Source of the DNA: G039029935 sp039029935
Lineage (GTDB): Bacteria; Chloroflexota; Anaerolineae; Caldilineales; Caldilineaceae
NCBI GenBank assembly: GCA_039029935.1
Contig: JBCCFC010000349.1
Coordinates: forward strand, 1 to 10,785
DNA length: 10,785 nt
Direction: 5' to 3'
Below are positions 1-7,798 of the stretch, piece by piece. The number at the start of each line of letters is the position of its first letter. The stretch's first letter is position 1. The notes under the pieces were generated by a model. The model made no database searches. It saw only the letters and a program-made list of their open reading frames with translations, and was not told where the DNA came from. The position numbers and the translations under genes are program-made.

Positions 1-46
1 ACGTAACGCCTGTTACTCGCTAAGGCAATGAAGGAGTCTGCCTACC

Positions 47-3000
47 ATGTTTCTTGAAACGTTTTATACTATAATGGGTATTTTTATGGGGCAACAAAAT
101 AAGATTGATTGGTTTGCGGTGGCTAGGCGTTTTTTGTCTACCATACTCATCGTAACCACACTATTTCTCATCAAACCTATCTCTGTGACTATGGCGTTTG
201 CCCAACTGAGCCAAACAGCCAGCCATGAGACACAAAATCTACAGGAACACCATACCATACCCGTTTTGGTTGTCTTAAACACCTTAAACCACAATACGAG
301 ACAAGGTAACATCCAGCCAAGTACGAGCCAACAAGGTGCTCTCCAGCAAGACGCACAGCGCGATCTACATCAATACTCGCCATCAACTATCCAAACGTTA
401 CAAGATGATTTTTTGACGAGTTTACAGTCAACCCTAGTCCAACAAAGCCACCGATCTAGCCGTTCTACCAATCCCCAGCGGGGGACCTATTTGGATGTCG
501 AATCAGCCGTCTTTATCCGCTATAAACATCTCCCCATCCTTGGGATGGATGTAGATGTTGACACATTGGCGATCATTGCCGAGTCACCCTATGTCATTCA
601 TGTTCAAGAAAATCGACCCGTTACATTACTCTCCAACGATGCCTCTCCCTATGGACACCCTGTGAATTATAACAGTATCGCCAGCAGCCGTACAGAAAAT
701 GAACCGCAAAATTTGCAAATCATCGGCATCCCCACAATTTGGGCAGATGGTTATCGTGGTGCAGGACAGGTGATTGCACTGATTGATACGGGTGTACAGG
801 TTTCGCATCCTTATTTTTTCGACAACCCTGCAACCATTTCAGGGGGGCTAGGTGAGGATAGTGTGCAGATCGCTGAGGTAAACCGGAATCGCATTGTCCA
901 CGAAGCCTGTTTTTCCGCAGCGGCCCTGTGCCGCGAGGGGCAAGTCGAGGACACTGGCCCCGGTGCAAATGTCTGCGAAAAGGTGGAAGATTGCGGACAT
1001 GGCACACATGTCGCTGGCATTATGGTGGGCCAGAGCCAGACACTTGATACAATCACCCAAAAGACTGGCACCCAAAAGACTGGCACCCAAAAGACTGGCA
1101 TAAAAAATATTATCGACCCAAATGCTATCAACCCAAATACAATAGCAGAAAATCCAGAGGCAGCCTTTGCCGTGTCTGGTATTGCGCCCGAAGCTGATGT
1201 CATTGCCATTCAGACGTTGTTTGGCGAAGTTGGATTTGAATCCGACATTATCCGTGGGTTAGAGTATGTCTATGAGTTGCGCAATACGTACAACATTGCG
1301 GCGGTTAACATGAGCGTAGGGCGAGGATTGTACTCCAACCCCGCCATCTGTGACCAAAATGAACTTGCGACCAAGATTGCCATTGACAAATTATATGCGG
1401 TCAATATTCCTGTGATTGTTGCCACAGGCAATAACGGTTGGTCCGACCGCATGTTGGCCCCCGCCTGTATTTCGACCTCGATTAGCGTTGCCGCCACCGA
1501 CCTGGAAGACGAAATTCCATCGTTTAACAACACAACTTATTTTACAGATTTGTTGGCCCCAGGAACGCAAATCCGCTCGGCGACCCCTAACAGAGGCATT
1601 GATGGTCTCCCCGAAAATTTATACGAAAAACGAACAGGAACCTCGATGGCATCCCCGCATGTTGCCGCGACATGGGTTTTGCTCAAATCGCGCAACCCAG
1701 CGTTGAAAATTACCGAAGCCTTGTCCTTATTGCGTGACACAGGTATCTCGATTCAAGACACACGCAGCGGTGTGCATATGCCTCGCATCCAAGCGGATGT
1801 CGCCATGGCGGAAATTGAGTACACCCATTTAGAGGTAGCTCTAGTTGCAATGAATAGGGATGCAGTAGAAACTGCTGCCATTCGTCTTGGCGAGACAGTC
1901 TCATATCAAATGGTGATTACGAATCCAACAGCCACAGACGCAATGGACGTTGACTATCATTATATTCTGCCTGCCCATACAACCTTGGTTCAGGTATCCG
2001 GACAAGAGACGGCTGGCATTGACAGCTTAACAAATAATCTAACAACAGATGAGTATATTTATCATCAGGATGAAGGCATCATCACCTGGTTGGCGCAGAC
2101 GATCCCTGCGCATACAACCGTCACCTACACCATCCATGTGCAGATGCCCACAAACCCGCAACACTTAGAGACAACCTATAATCCTGATCTTGATGTGCTT
2201 CAGAGTACGCTTCTGAATACGATACAGATCATTACACCAGAACACACGCTGTTCACACGGAGTCTCGAAACAATCCTCCAACTGCCGCAAATCGAGTTAG
2301 CACTCTCGGTCAGTAACCCAATGCCGATTCCTGGCGAGCAGGTGACCATGACGATTGCGCTGACGAGCGATTCAACGATTGACGGGCTAACACTTTGGCT
2401 TCCGCTACCAATTGGTGCAGAGTCTGTTGGCCCAGCCGAGATGCATGTCGAGCAAATCGAAGCCGACCCTCTCTCAGAGACAGGATCAGAAACAAGTGGA
2501 CAAGCCGCCAATCCGCCCATTGTTGTGCATGATTTACAGCTACAAGCCAATCAATCAATCCTTGTCCATATCCCCGTGCGTATTGCCGATAATGTCAATA
2601 ACAACACCCAATTGATCGGCACAGCAACCTTGAATGGACAAGGAATTCCATCGCTTGTTGAAAGTGTCGAGATGAATGTGCGTTTTACCGATCTAGCATT
2701 GAGCCAGCAGATTCAACCCATACAAGCGCAAGTGGGTCAACCATTGACATACACGATCTCGGTCTATAATCAAGGCTCAGAGGATGCAACCAACGCTGTG
2801 GTTCACATTCTCTTTCCTGCGGATACAGAGATTGTCGCCATTGAACCCTATTGCCAAACTACAGATCGTTTTTTCTTCACACAGAGTACCACAAGTATAA
2901 CAGACCTATCAGGTGTGATATACAATCAGCAACAAGAACGATTTACGGTCGTTGAATGTCTACTGACCATTGTCCCCCACGATCTTGTCTCTCTATTGGA

Positions 3001-4126
3001 TATTGTTGTGATACCAAGCGAAGCGGGTGTTTTTTCCAACCATGCCTACATCGACACAGAGCATCTGTCGCCCAAGGATCACAATGACAGCAACAATGTC
3101 ATCCATCGTGGTGTCTTTATTCGTGAAATGATGAATACACCAGAAAATGAGGTGAACTTTGCCTCAGAAGAAACACTAATCGAAGATACTCTAGCAGAAA
3201 CAAGTGAAGGCGAGGCTGTAGACGAAACTGTAAGTGGTGCAAATCCTGATATTGAGCCAGAAAAAACGCCAGCGATTGATATCCAACCGGACTTGACACC
3301 GCAACCTGAGAGTATGCCCATTATTAGCACGGATACGCCAACACCGAGACCGACCGCAACACCCACCGCAACACCAACACCGGAACCAACGCCCGAAGTT
3401 ACACTGACGCCTTTGCCCAACAATGCATCAGACAATACTATCTCGCTGCCTATTGATCCGGGTCAGATTAGCCCAACGGCGACACCCACGGTTCCAACAG
3501 CCATTGACTTGGATGACGAAGCGCCTGCCATTGATCAAGTGCCGGAGATAGAGTTGCTACACGTGGATGCCAACGCATCAGAGTATCAAATTATCACACC
3601 AAGCGATAGCACTATCGTCATTGGAATTGCCCCTGATAGTTTGCCCAAAGATGTGGCCTTTATTCGCTATACGAAGTTATTAACACCTACGACTGCGCCA
3701 CCTGATACCTACCTAAACACGGCATTTCAACTTGATTTGCTGGATATCCATGCATCTCCATTAAACCCATCTCAAGATGTGCTACTCTTCACACCGCCGT
3801 TATTCTTGACGCTTCATTACAACCTTCTAGACAATCCCAATCAGGCGGAGTCCCTGCTTGGAACAGACTCAGAAGAATTAATCCCCCCCATGCTTAATCA
3901 GGAAGAGATACAACTATTTGTCTATACACCGTCAAGCCAAACGACCCTCATTCCCAACCAGCCACAATGGCAACCGCTTGAAACCTTAAGCCATGACACG
4001 GAGAACAATGTGCTTGCCGTTGCAATCGAGTTTGCCAGCGAATTTGCTCTGGTATTACCTAGCGCACAGACCGATGTAGATGGGGTCTCGTTAGAATTTA
4101 TTTATTTACCAGCGATATTTCGGTAG
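47..4126 (+). CDS. Secreted subtilisin-like (S8) serine protease with DUF11-type domains and Thr/Pro stalk
   Basis: This is an exported endopeptidase of 1359 residues, probably acting at or outside the cell surface. A hydrophobic segment (about 29-42) is followed by AFA-Q at 50-53, a plausible signal peptidase I site. Residues about 53-220 resemble a propeptide. The S8 domain runs from about 228 to 590 with the full triad: Asp247 in IDTG, His318 in GHGTHVAG and Ser533 in GTSMASPH; Asn462 in ATGN is the oxyanion residue. Cysteines 288, 295, 310, 316, 435 and 474 suit disulfides in an exported protein. Three beta-sandwich segments of DUF11/CARDB type follow (about 596-690, 749-880, 882-1030), then an acidic stretch, a Thr/Pro-rich stalk (about 1097-1123), a further beta-rich domain and the tail FIYLPAIFR. 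The ATG at 47 has AAGGAG 10 nt upstream; Met14 would give a more usual signal peptide but has no clear binding site. Family and triad are certain; substrate is unknown. Confidence 0.95.
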   Translation: MFLETFYTIMGIFMGQQNKIDWFAVARRFLSTILIVTTLFLIKPISVTMAFAQLSQTASHETQNLQEHHTIPVLVVLNTLNHNTRQGNIQPSTSQQGALQQDAQRDLHQYSPSTIQTLQDDFLTSLQSTLVQQSHRSSRSTNPQRGTYLDVESAVFIRYKHLPILGMDVDVDTLAIIAESPYVIHVQENRPVTLLSNDASPYGHPVNYNSIASSRTENEPQNLQIIGIPTIWADGYRGAGQVIALIDTGVQVSHPYFFDNPATISGGLGEDSVQIAEVNRNRIVHEACFSAAALCREGQVEDTGPGANVCEKVEDCGHGTHVAGIMVGQSQTLDTITQKTGTQKTGTQKTGIKNIIDPNAINPNTIAENPEAAFAVSGIAPEADVIAIQTLFGEVGFESDIIRGLEYVYELRNTYNIAAVNMSVGRGLYSNPAICDQNELATKIAIDKLYAVNIPVIVATGNNGWSDRMLAPACISTSISVAATDLEDEIPSFNNTTYFTDLLAPGTQIRSATPNRGIDGLPENLYEKRTGTSMASPHVAATWVLLKSRNPALKITEALSLLRDTGISIQDTRSGVHMPRIQADVAMAEIEYTHLEVALVAMNRDAVETAAIRLGETVSYQMVITNPTATDAMDVDYHYILPAHTTLVQVSGQETAGIDSLTNNLTTDEYIYHQDEGIITWLAQTIPAHTTVTYTIHVQMPTNPQHLETTYNPDLDVLQSTLLNTIQIITPEHTLFTRSLETILQLPQIELALSVSNPMPIPGEQVTMTIALTSDSTIDGLTLWLPLPIGAESVGPAEMHVEQIEADPLSETGSETSGQAANPPIVVHDLQLQANQSILVHIPVRIADNVNNNTQLIGTATLNGQGIPSLVESVEMNVRFTDLALSQQIQPIQAQVGQPLTYTISVYNQGSEDATNAVVHILFPADTEIVAIEPYCQTTDRFFFTQSTTSITDLSGVIYNQQQERFTVVECLLTIVPHDLVSLLDIVVIPSEAGVFSNHAYIDTEHLSPKDHNDSNNVIHRGVFIREMMNTPENEVNFASEETLIEDTLAETSEGEAVDETVSGANPDIEPEKTPAIDIQPDLTPQPESMPIISTDTPTPRPTATPTATPTPEPTPEVTLTPLPNNASDNTISLPIDPGQISPTATPTVPTAIDLDDEAPAIDQVPEIELLHVDANASEYQIITPSDSTIVIGIAPDSLPKDVAFIRYTKLLTPTTAPPDTYLNTAFQLDLLDIHASPLNPSQDVLLFTPPLFLTLHYNLLDNPNQAESLLGTDSEELIPPMLNQEEIQLFVYTPSSQTTLIPNQPQWQPLETLSHDTENNVLAVAIEFASEFALVLPSAQTDVDGVSLEFIYLPAIFR
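1055..1099 (+). repeat. 15-bp tandem repeat, three identical copies, within the protease gene
   Basis: Three identical in-frame copies of ACCCAAAAGACTGGC lie back to back and encode TQKTG three times (residues 337-351). They sit about 19 residues after catalytic His318, in what should be a surface loop of the S8 domain, and are followed by an Asn/Pro-rich stretch (about 352-370) before the conserved fold resumes at AVSGIAPEADVIAI. The copies match at every base including wobble positions, so the expansion is recent or kept uniform. Copy-number change would keep the reading frame. Confidence 0.95.
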
Positions 4127-4150
4127 TGTATACCCACGATTGTGATGGAT

Positions 4151-4219
4151 GGACCTTCGGGAGGCGAGCATCGAGTCTTTCCCATGCGTATAGATTTGGT
4201 GCTCACCTCCCAAAGGTCC
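4151..4219. terminator. Long imperfect inverted repeat between convergent genes, possible bidirectional terminator
   Basis: Left arm 4151-4178 and right arm 4192-4219 match as inverted repeats at 23 of 28 positions around a 13-nt loop. The outer 20 positions have two mismatches and the inner eight have three. All five differences are transitions, so each becomes a G-U pair in RNA from one strand and a C-A mismatch in the other. Minus-strand RNA pairs through the outer 20 bp without a break. The element lies midway between the protease stop (4126) and the Uma2 stop (4279), where a shared terminator is expected. There is no U-tract after either arm, so it is not a classic intrinsic terminator; a dispersed palindromic repeat is the alternative. 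Confidence 0.55.
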
Positions 4220-4278
4220 GGCTCAATCTAGAAGCTCAAGTTATGTCCCCACGCAGTATACTGACCCGTGCGGAACAC

Positions 4279-5280
4279 TTATACTGAGATGCCATGTTGT
4301 TTCAGCAACGCCATAAGACGCGCATTCTCTTCCTCTGCTTCAAAGCGTAGCTGCTGCTCCTCCTCACGCCGTCGCTGCTCCTCCTCACGCCGTCGCTGCT
4401 CCTCCTCACGCCGTCGCTGCTCCTTCTCACGCTGTTTACGTTCTTCGTCAGCCCGTTTCTCTGCCTCTTCACGCATCTTACGTTCAAGTCCCGTATCGCG
4501 TAAAATTTCTCCCGTACTCTCGTCCTCAAAGTAGATCATCTGTCCTTTGATACCCACCCACATTTGTATTTGCGGCAAGTAATATCTGCCTGCGACATCA
4601 GGCGAGACTTGCATCGCACGGCCTGTTCTGGGGTCTTTCCGCCAGACACCCAGCTTTGCTTCGGGCAATCTATTCCCATCGCTGTCCACAAGATAGATTA
4701 AGACACAATGAGAGATACCTATCTTTTCGATATAAATCCTCATGCTATTGCGGTCTTTGCGATCACCGTCAGGCGAGACAATTTCAAATGCACAGAGTGG
4801 TGTCGGCTGTGTTTCGGAATCATACGAGGACGGCAAATCCTGAGCTTCGCCAATTGGCACAACCAATAAATCAGGGGCAACTCGATCTCGCACTCCCTTT
4901 TCGTTTCGATACATCATAAAGACATCGAATAGGACAAAACAGCCTTGTTCCCGTAAAGGGTCTTTAATCATCCGTCCAATTTCAACCATACCATCGCCAT
5001 GTACTCCACCTCCTGGCATCAAATCCTCCTCTGTTTGATAGGCATATGGGCTTGGGTCCCAATTAGCAACGATGTGATCTGGTATCCAAGCGGGGCGTTC
5101 TTTTGCAATAGATTGACGTAATAGCTCATCGGGTGACAATGCCTTTGCTTGTTTTTTGATTGGAGAAATGGATTTTTGTTTCGACTTTTTTGTCACATTT
5201 TTAGAAATTTTCTCCTGTATTTTTTCCAGTGGCATGGTTAATACAGAAGAATTTACCCTTGGTTCCAATAAACGTTCCAT
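4279..5280 (-). CDS. Uma2 family (DUF820) PD-(D/E)XK nuclease-fold protein with charged repeat helix
   Basis: The protein (333 residues from the ATG at 5280) belongs to the Uma2/DUF820 family, which has a restriction-endonuclease-like fold and is often multicopy in Chloroflexota and Cyanobacteria; its cellular role is not established. Counting from the ATG, a basic N-terminal part (about 20-48) leads into the domain at about 60-260. The family hallmarks are RVAPDLLVV (Asp137), CAFEIVSPDGDRKD (Glu166) and the strand HCVLIYLVD. The C-terminal 65 residues are almost only Glu, Arg, Gln and Lys, including three identical EEQRRRE-type heptads, and should form a long charged helix or coiled coil. 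An in-frame TTG at 5286 is possible, but GAGG at 5291-5294 lies 10 nt from the ATG and only 4 nt from the TTG, so the ATG is preferred. The gene is last in its minus-strand group and seems to have its own promoter. Confidence 0.85.
   Translation of the reverse strand: MERLLEPRVNSSVLTMPLEKIQEKISKNVTKKSKQKSISPIKKQAKALSPDELLRQSIAKERPAWIPDHIVANWDPSPYAYQTEEDLMPGGGVHGDGMVEIGRMIKDPLREQGCFVLFDVFMMYRNEKGVRDRVAPDLLVVPIGEAQDLPSSYDSETQPTPLCAFEIVSPDGDRKDRNSMRIYIEKIGISHCVLIYLVDSDGNRLPEAKLGVWRKDPRTGRAMQVSPDVAGRYYLPQIQMWVGIKGQMIYFEDESTGEILRDTGLERKMREEAEKRADEERKQREKEQRRREEEQRRREEEQRRREEEQQLRFEAEEENARLMALLKQHGISV
4354..4437 (-). repeat. 21-bp tandem repeat encoding Glu/Gln/Arg heptads in the Uma2 tail
   Basis: Three identical 21-bp units occupy 4354-4374, 4375-4395 and 4396-4416, with a fourth degenerate unit at 4417-4437. 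Each adds seven codons (register RRREEEQ), exactly one coiled-coil heptad, so gain or loss of a unit lengthens or shortens the helix by two turns without changing frame. The three perfect copies are identical at the DNA level, indicating recent duplication. Confidence 0.95.
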
Positions 5281-5292
5281 AGTCAATATACC

Positions 5293-5305
5293 TCAATTTA
5301 ATTGA
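5293..5305. promoter_or_regulatory. Small AT-rich perfect palindrome in the Uma2 leader
   Basis: TCAATT and AATTGA form a perfect 6-bp dyad around one central T. It lies between the candidate Uma2 promoter and the start codon and overlaps the edge of the GAGG ribosome binding site. It could be an operator half-site pair, but short AT-rich palindromes are common by chance. Confidence 0.2.
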
Positions 5306-5333
5306 ATTATCATCCACTGTTTACATTCGACTC

Positions 5334-5362
5334 AGAATAGCACACATTTTCGTCAATGCCAA
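5334..5362 (-). promoter_or_regulatory. Candidate sigma70-type promoter for the Uma2 gene
   Basis: On the minus strand TTGGCA (5362-5357, five of six to the -35 consensus) is followed after 17 nt by TATTCT (5339-5334, four of six to -10). Transcription would begin around 5327, leaving a leader of roughly 47 nt before the ATG at 5280. The site lies in the 88-bp gap after the esterase stop codon. Confidence 0.35.
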
Positions 5363-5368
5363 ATATCG

Positions 5369-6067
5369 TTATTGAGTAGCTAGCACTTCTGCTAATGCAT
5401 CCGTCACATAGGGGTACACCGTTTCCACCACAATCGTATACCCCTCAGCCGTAGGATGCACAGCGTCCGCCTGATTTAATTCGGCAACACCGCCGACCCC
5501 ATCCAAGAAGAACGGAATTAGGGCAAGCTCATAGGTTTCAGCGACGCTAGGATAGATACCACGAAATTGCTCAACATAGGCATCCCCCATATTCTGCACA
5601 ATTTGCATCCCGGCGAGGACGACGACCACCTCATTGTCCTGAAAAGTCTCAACGAGCGCGTTCATGTTTGAGCGCGTCAGTTCAGGATCAATGCCACGCA
5701 AACCATCGTTGGGTCCAGTCTCCAAGATCACAATGTCTGGGTTGAGTGTGAGCACCCAATCTACGCGTGACAATGCGCCACTGCTCGTCTCACCACTGAT
5801 GCCCGCGTTGATGACTTCAATGTCGTAGCCATCGGCCAGCAGCCGTTGCTCCAACTGCGCAGGATAGGCTTGGTCAAAGTCTACCCCAAACCCCTCCGTT
5901 AAACTATCACCCATCGCCACAATCGTAATCGTGTTATCAACCACAGGAACAGAGGTGGGCGTTGCCGTCGGTTCAGGTGTCGGTGTTTCGCCACCACCAC
6001 ATCCAGCCAATAAAACAACAACCAAGAAAAACACACTATAGCATAGACTGTTCTGTATCTGTTTCAA
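5369..6067 (-). CDS. GDSL/SGNH esterase lipoprotein, TesA (lysophospholipase L1/arylesterase)-like
   Basis: This is a 232-residue SGNH hydrolase expected to hydrolyse acyl or aryl esters outside the cytoplasmic membrane while anchored by a lipid. The N-terminus (about 1-22) is a lipoprotein signal with lipobox LAGC, so Cys23 would be lipidated; a Gly/Thr/Pro linker (24-42) leads to the catalytic domain. Block I is MGDSLTEG with nucleophile Ser55; block II is NAGISGET with Gly89; block III is TGPNDGLRG with Asn120; block V is DAVHPTAEGY with Asp201 and His204. The NDGLRG run is typical of the TesA branch. The start is TTG: it is the only position that leaves a complete signal peptide, and AAAGG (6080-6076) lies 8 nt upstream. 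The gene begins 28 bp after the AAA/PD-(D/E)XK stop, so they are probably cotranscribed. A YbbP-like permease lies just beyond that gene, recalling the tesA-ybbA-ybbP neighbourhood of proteobacteria. Confidence 0.93.
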   Translation of the reverse strand: MKQIQNSLCYSVFFLVVVLLAGCGGGETPTPEPTATPTSVPVVDNTITIVAMGDSLTEGFGVDFDQAYPAQLEQRLLADGYDIEVINAGISGETSSGALSRVDWVLTLNPDIVILETGPNDGLRGIDPELTRSNMNALVETFQDNEVVVVLAGMQIVQNMGDAYVEQFRGIYPSVAETYELALIPFFLDGVGGVAELNQADAVHPTAEGYTIVVETVYPYVTDALAEVLATQ

Positions 6068-6115
6068 CTCTTCAACCTTTCAATTCTTCAACCCTTCAAC
6101 TTTTCACCTCTTCAG
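6060..6115 (-). repeat. 8-bp tandem array (TTGAARRR) spanning a gene junction, RBS and start codon
   Basis: On the minus strand TTGAA recurs exactly every 8 nt in five consecutive units (6099-6060), each followed by three mostly purine bases. Two weaker units, CTGAAGAG and GTGAAAAG, precede them in phase (6115-6100). The weak units form the last codons of the AAA/PD-(D/E)XK gene, the next units fill the intergenic gap and supply the AAAGG ribosome binding site, and the TTG of the last unit is the esterase start codon. Because 8 is not a multiple of 3, the units do not share a reading frame. Confidence 0.85.
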
Positions 6116-7661
6116 GCAACCATTCACCGACAGACCGCGTTTTTGTATCAAAATTGACACCGATAATCGTGATTGGCTTGCCTTTTAACCAGTATTTCTG
6201 AAAATATTCTTTCTTCTTAATCTGGGCTAAGGCATCTGCTGCTGTGCCGTCCAATTTGAATTCAAAAATATAGATGTGATTCTCCAAGTCAATGACAGCA
6301 TCAATCCGACCATCGTTGGTCTTTTCCTCGGCATGAATTTGTAGCCCTATCAAGGTGAAGATGACATGAAAAATGGTTTGGTAAAATTTTTCGTTTTTGA
6401 CATGCAATGCATAGTTAATATTGGCAAAGAAGACTTTGAGAACCACGAAGAACTCTTGAAGATTATGCGCTTTCAACGCATCAATGAGCCGCCATAAATG
6501 CGTCATGCTGATTCCATGATCAAATTGGCTATAGGCGTCGAGGATATGTATCAGAAAAGATTGTTCCACTTCATGGTTGGGATAATACAGTTTGTAGAGC
6601 TCTTTTTCTTTGTCATAGGATTTGATGGTGAGATATCCTGTTTGGAAGAGTAGAGGCAAAATCGCTAAATTTTCGATATCATAAACACTGAATGCTGCCT
6701 CGTAAATCTCACGCTCTTGCAGTTCTTCAATCCGATAGTTTTGATTGCGAATTTTGCGGATCAGAAAAGAGGGTGTGCCGCTCTCAAACCAATAATGTTG
6801 AAATTGTTGTGCATAGAATAGCTGCATGGTTGAAAACGGATTATAGACTGTCTGTGCATCGCCAGCAAAACAGAAACCATTATATTGGTGGCGTATTTTT
6901 TCAAGTAATGCTTCGTTTGTGAGTCCTTCCTTTTGTGCAAAATCGGGAATATAGTCTGCAAAACACGTCCGTAATTCCTCTTCTGTGATCCCCAAAGAAG
7001 TTGCAAACCAATTTTTCATGGTAAGATCGGTTAAGTTGTTGAGTTCAGAAAAAATGCTGACTTTGGAAAATTTGCTGATGCCTGTGATGAAGACCAAACG
7101 GATATATTCCTGCATGGACTTGACAATCGTATAAAAGCCCTTAAGCGCATCTCGAATCCGCTTGGCTTCCTCAATGTCTTCAAGGTGGTCGATAATCGGT
7201 TTATCATATTCATCAACGAGAATCACCACCTGTTGACCATCATAAGCATCGTAGAGTTCGTAGATCAACTCTGCAAACATCACATCAGGGGAATCTCTGT
7301 CGATAGAGACATGATTATCCTTCGCAATACGGTTGAATTGTCGCCAGATACTATTTTCGATATCTGTGACATTGCGTATACGATAGCGGCTAAAATCAAT
7401 CCGAATCACGGGGTAGGACTGCCAATCGTAATCACTGCTGTCAATCCATAAACCTTTGAACAATTCTCGATTGCCGCGAAAAAGCTCATACAAGGTAGAG
7501 ACAAATAAGCTCTTGCCAAAGCGACGAGGTCGAGAGAGAAAGAATGATCCTGATGCACGACGGGCTACATCATAAATATATTTTGTCTTATCAATATATA
7601 GATAATCATTCTCAATGATTGTTTTAAATACCGAGATATCTGCTGGTATATCGTGACGCAT
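6096..7661 (-). CDS. AAA-ATPase-like protein with C-terminal PD-(D/E)XK nuclease domain
   Basis: This 521-residue protein has the two-part architecture of the AAA-ATPase_like (PF09820) plus PDDEXK_9 (PF08011) family. The N-terminal ATPase part carries the family's Walker A variant SRPRRFGKS (43-51), Walker B VVILVDEYD (145-153) and the sensor-like FITGISKFSKVSIFSELNN (191-209). A middle helical region holds QYNGFCF (259-265). The C-terminal nuclease-like domain shows GRIDAVIDL with Asp454, FEFK with Glu467 and Lys469, and a following Gln480/Lys helix, so the catalytic core appears intact. The family is usually multicopy and its function is not established; a nucleic-acid role is an inference. 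The ATG has GAAGG (7673-7669) 7 nt upstream and an extended -10 promoter about 50 nt upstream. It lies between a YbbP-like permease and a TesA-like esterase, with 8-bp repeat arrays on both sides. Confidence 0.92.
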   Translation of the reverse strand: MRHDIPADISVFKTIIENDYLYIDKTKYIYDVARRASGSFFLSRPRRFGKSLFVSTLYELFRGNRELFKGLWIDSSDYDWQSYPVIRIDFSRYRIRNVTDIENSIWRQFNRIAKDNHVSIDRDSPDVMFAELIYELYDAYDGQQVVILVDEYDKPIIDHLEDIEEAKRIRDALKGFYTIVKSMQEYIRLVFITGISKFSKVSIFSELNNLTDLTMKNWFATSLGITEEELRTCFADYIPDFAQKEGLTNEALLEKIRHQYNGFCFAGDAQTVYNPFSTMQLFYAQQFQHYWFESGTPSFLIRKIRNQNYRIEELQEREIYEAAFSVYDIENLAILPLLFQTGYLTIKSYDKEKELYKLYYPNHEVEQSFLIHILDAYSQFDHGISMTHLWRLIDALKAHNLQEFFVVLKVFFANINYALHVKNEKFYQTIFHVIFTLIGLQIHAEEKTNDGRIDAVIDLENHIYIFEFKLDGTAADALAQIKKKEYFQKYWLKGKPITIIGVNFDTKTRSVGEWLPEEVKS

Positions 7662-7711
7662 AACACCACCTTCTTTTCATGTACACAAAGCAAAAACATC
7701 CATGCAGGTTT

Positions 7712-7720
7712 ATTATACCA
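7712..7720 (-). promoter_or_regulatory. Extended -10 promoter for the AAA/PD-(D/E)XK gene
   Basis: Minus-strand TGGTATAAT combines a perfect TATAAT (7717-7712) with the TGn extension. No good -35 hexamer is visible, but the upstream 20 bp is A-rich, which fits an extended -10 promoter. Initiation near 7705 would give a leader of about 44 nt. It lies downstream of the repeat hairpin, so the gene could be transcribed independently of the permease. Confidence 0.5.
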
Positions 7721-7748
7721 CAGATATTCCATTTTTTTATCGTACAGG

Positions 7749-7798
7749 AAAGTATAAAATCAGCTTGTCAGCCAGTCAGCCAGTGTGCTGACAAGCTG
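7749..7798 (-). terminator. Terminator-like hairpin downstream of the permease
   Basis: In minus-strand RNA an 11-bp perfect stem (CAGCUUGUCAG, 7798-7788, with CUGACAAGCUG, 7771-7761) closes a 16-nt loop and is followed by the U-rich run AUUUUAUACUUU (7760-7749). It lies 26 bp after the permease stop codon. The 5' arm exists in three overlapping copies because of the 8-bp array, so the stem can also form with 7806-7796 or 7814-7804. Confidence 0.55.

Noticed and set aside
1..46. Promoter or upstream gene end before the protease
   Set aside because: Only 46 bp are available; a ribosome binding site is clear, but no promoter hexamers or identifiable gene end can be supported.
811..1209. A long open frame on the minus strand opposite the protease gene, with PVFWVPVFWV repeats
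   Set aside because: It is the antisense reading of the 15-bp repeat in a clearly real protease gene and has no ribosome binding site or family resemblance.
3079..3435. A minus-strand open frame rich in Gly, Val and Ser opposite the Thr/Pro stalk
   Set aside because: Low-complexity antisense shadow of the stalk codons; no independent coding evidence.
4268..4534. A plus-strand Ser/Arg-rich open frame over the Uma2 tail
   Set aside because: It arises from reading the 21-bp repeat on the other strand and lacks a start context.
5280..5286. TTG at 5286 as the Uma2 start
   Set aside because: It would leave only 4 nt after GAGG, while the ATG at 5280 has 10 nt and is the stronger codon.
6060..6115. 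CRISPR-like reading of the octamer array
   Set aside because: Units are contiguous 8-mers with no spacers, and no cas genes are present.
4279..7661. A new defence system made of the two nuclease-fold proteins (Uma2 and AAA/PD-(D/E)XK)
   Set aside because: They are separated by a lipoprotein esterase, appear to have separate promoters, and both families are commonly scattered as multicopy genes; nothing ties them into one system.
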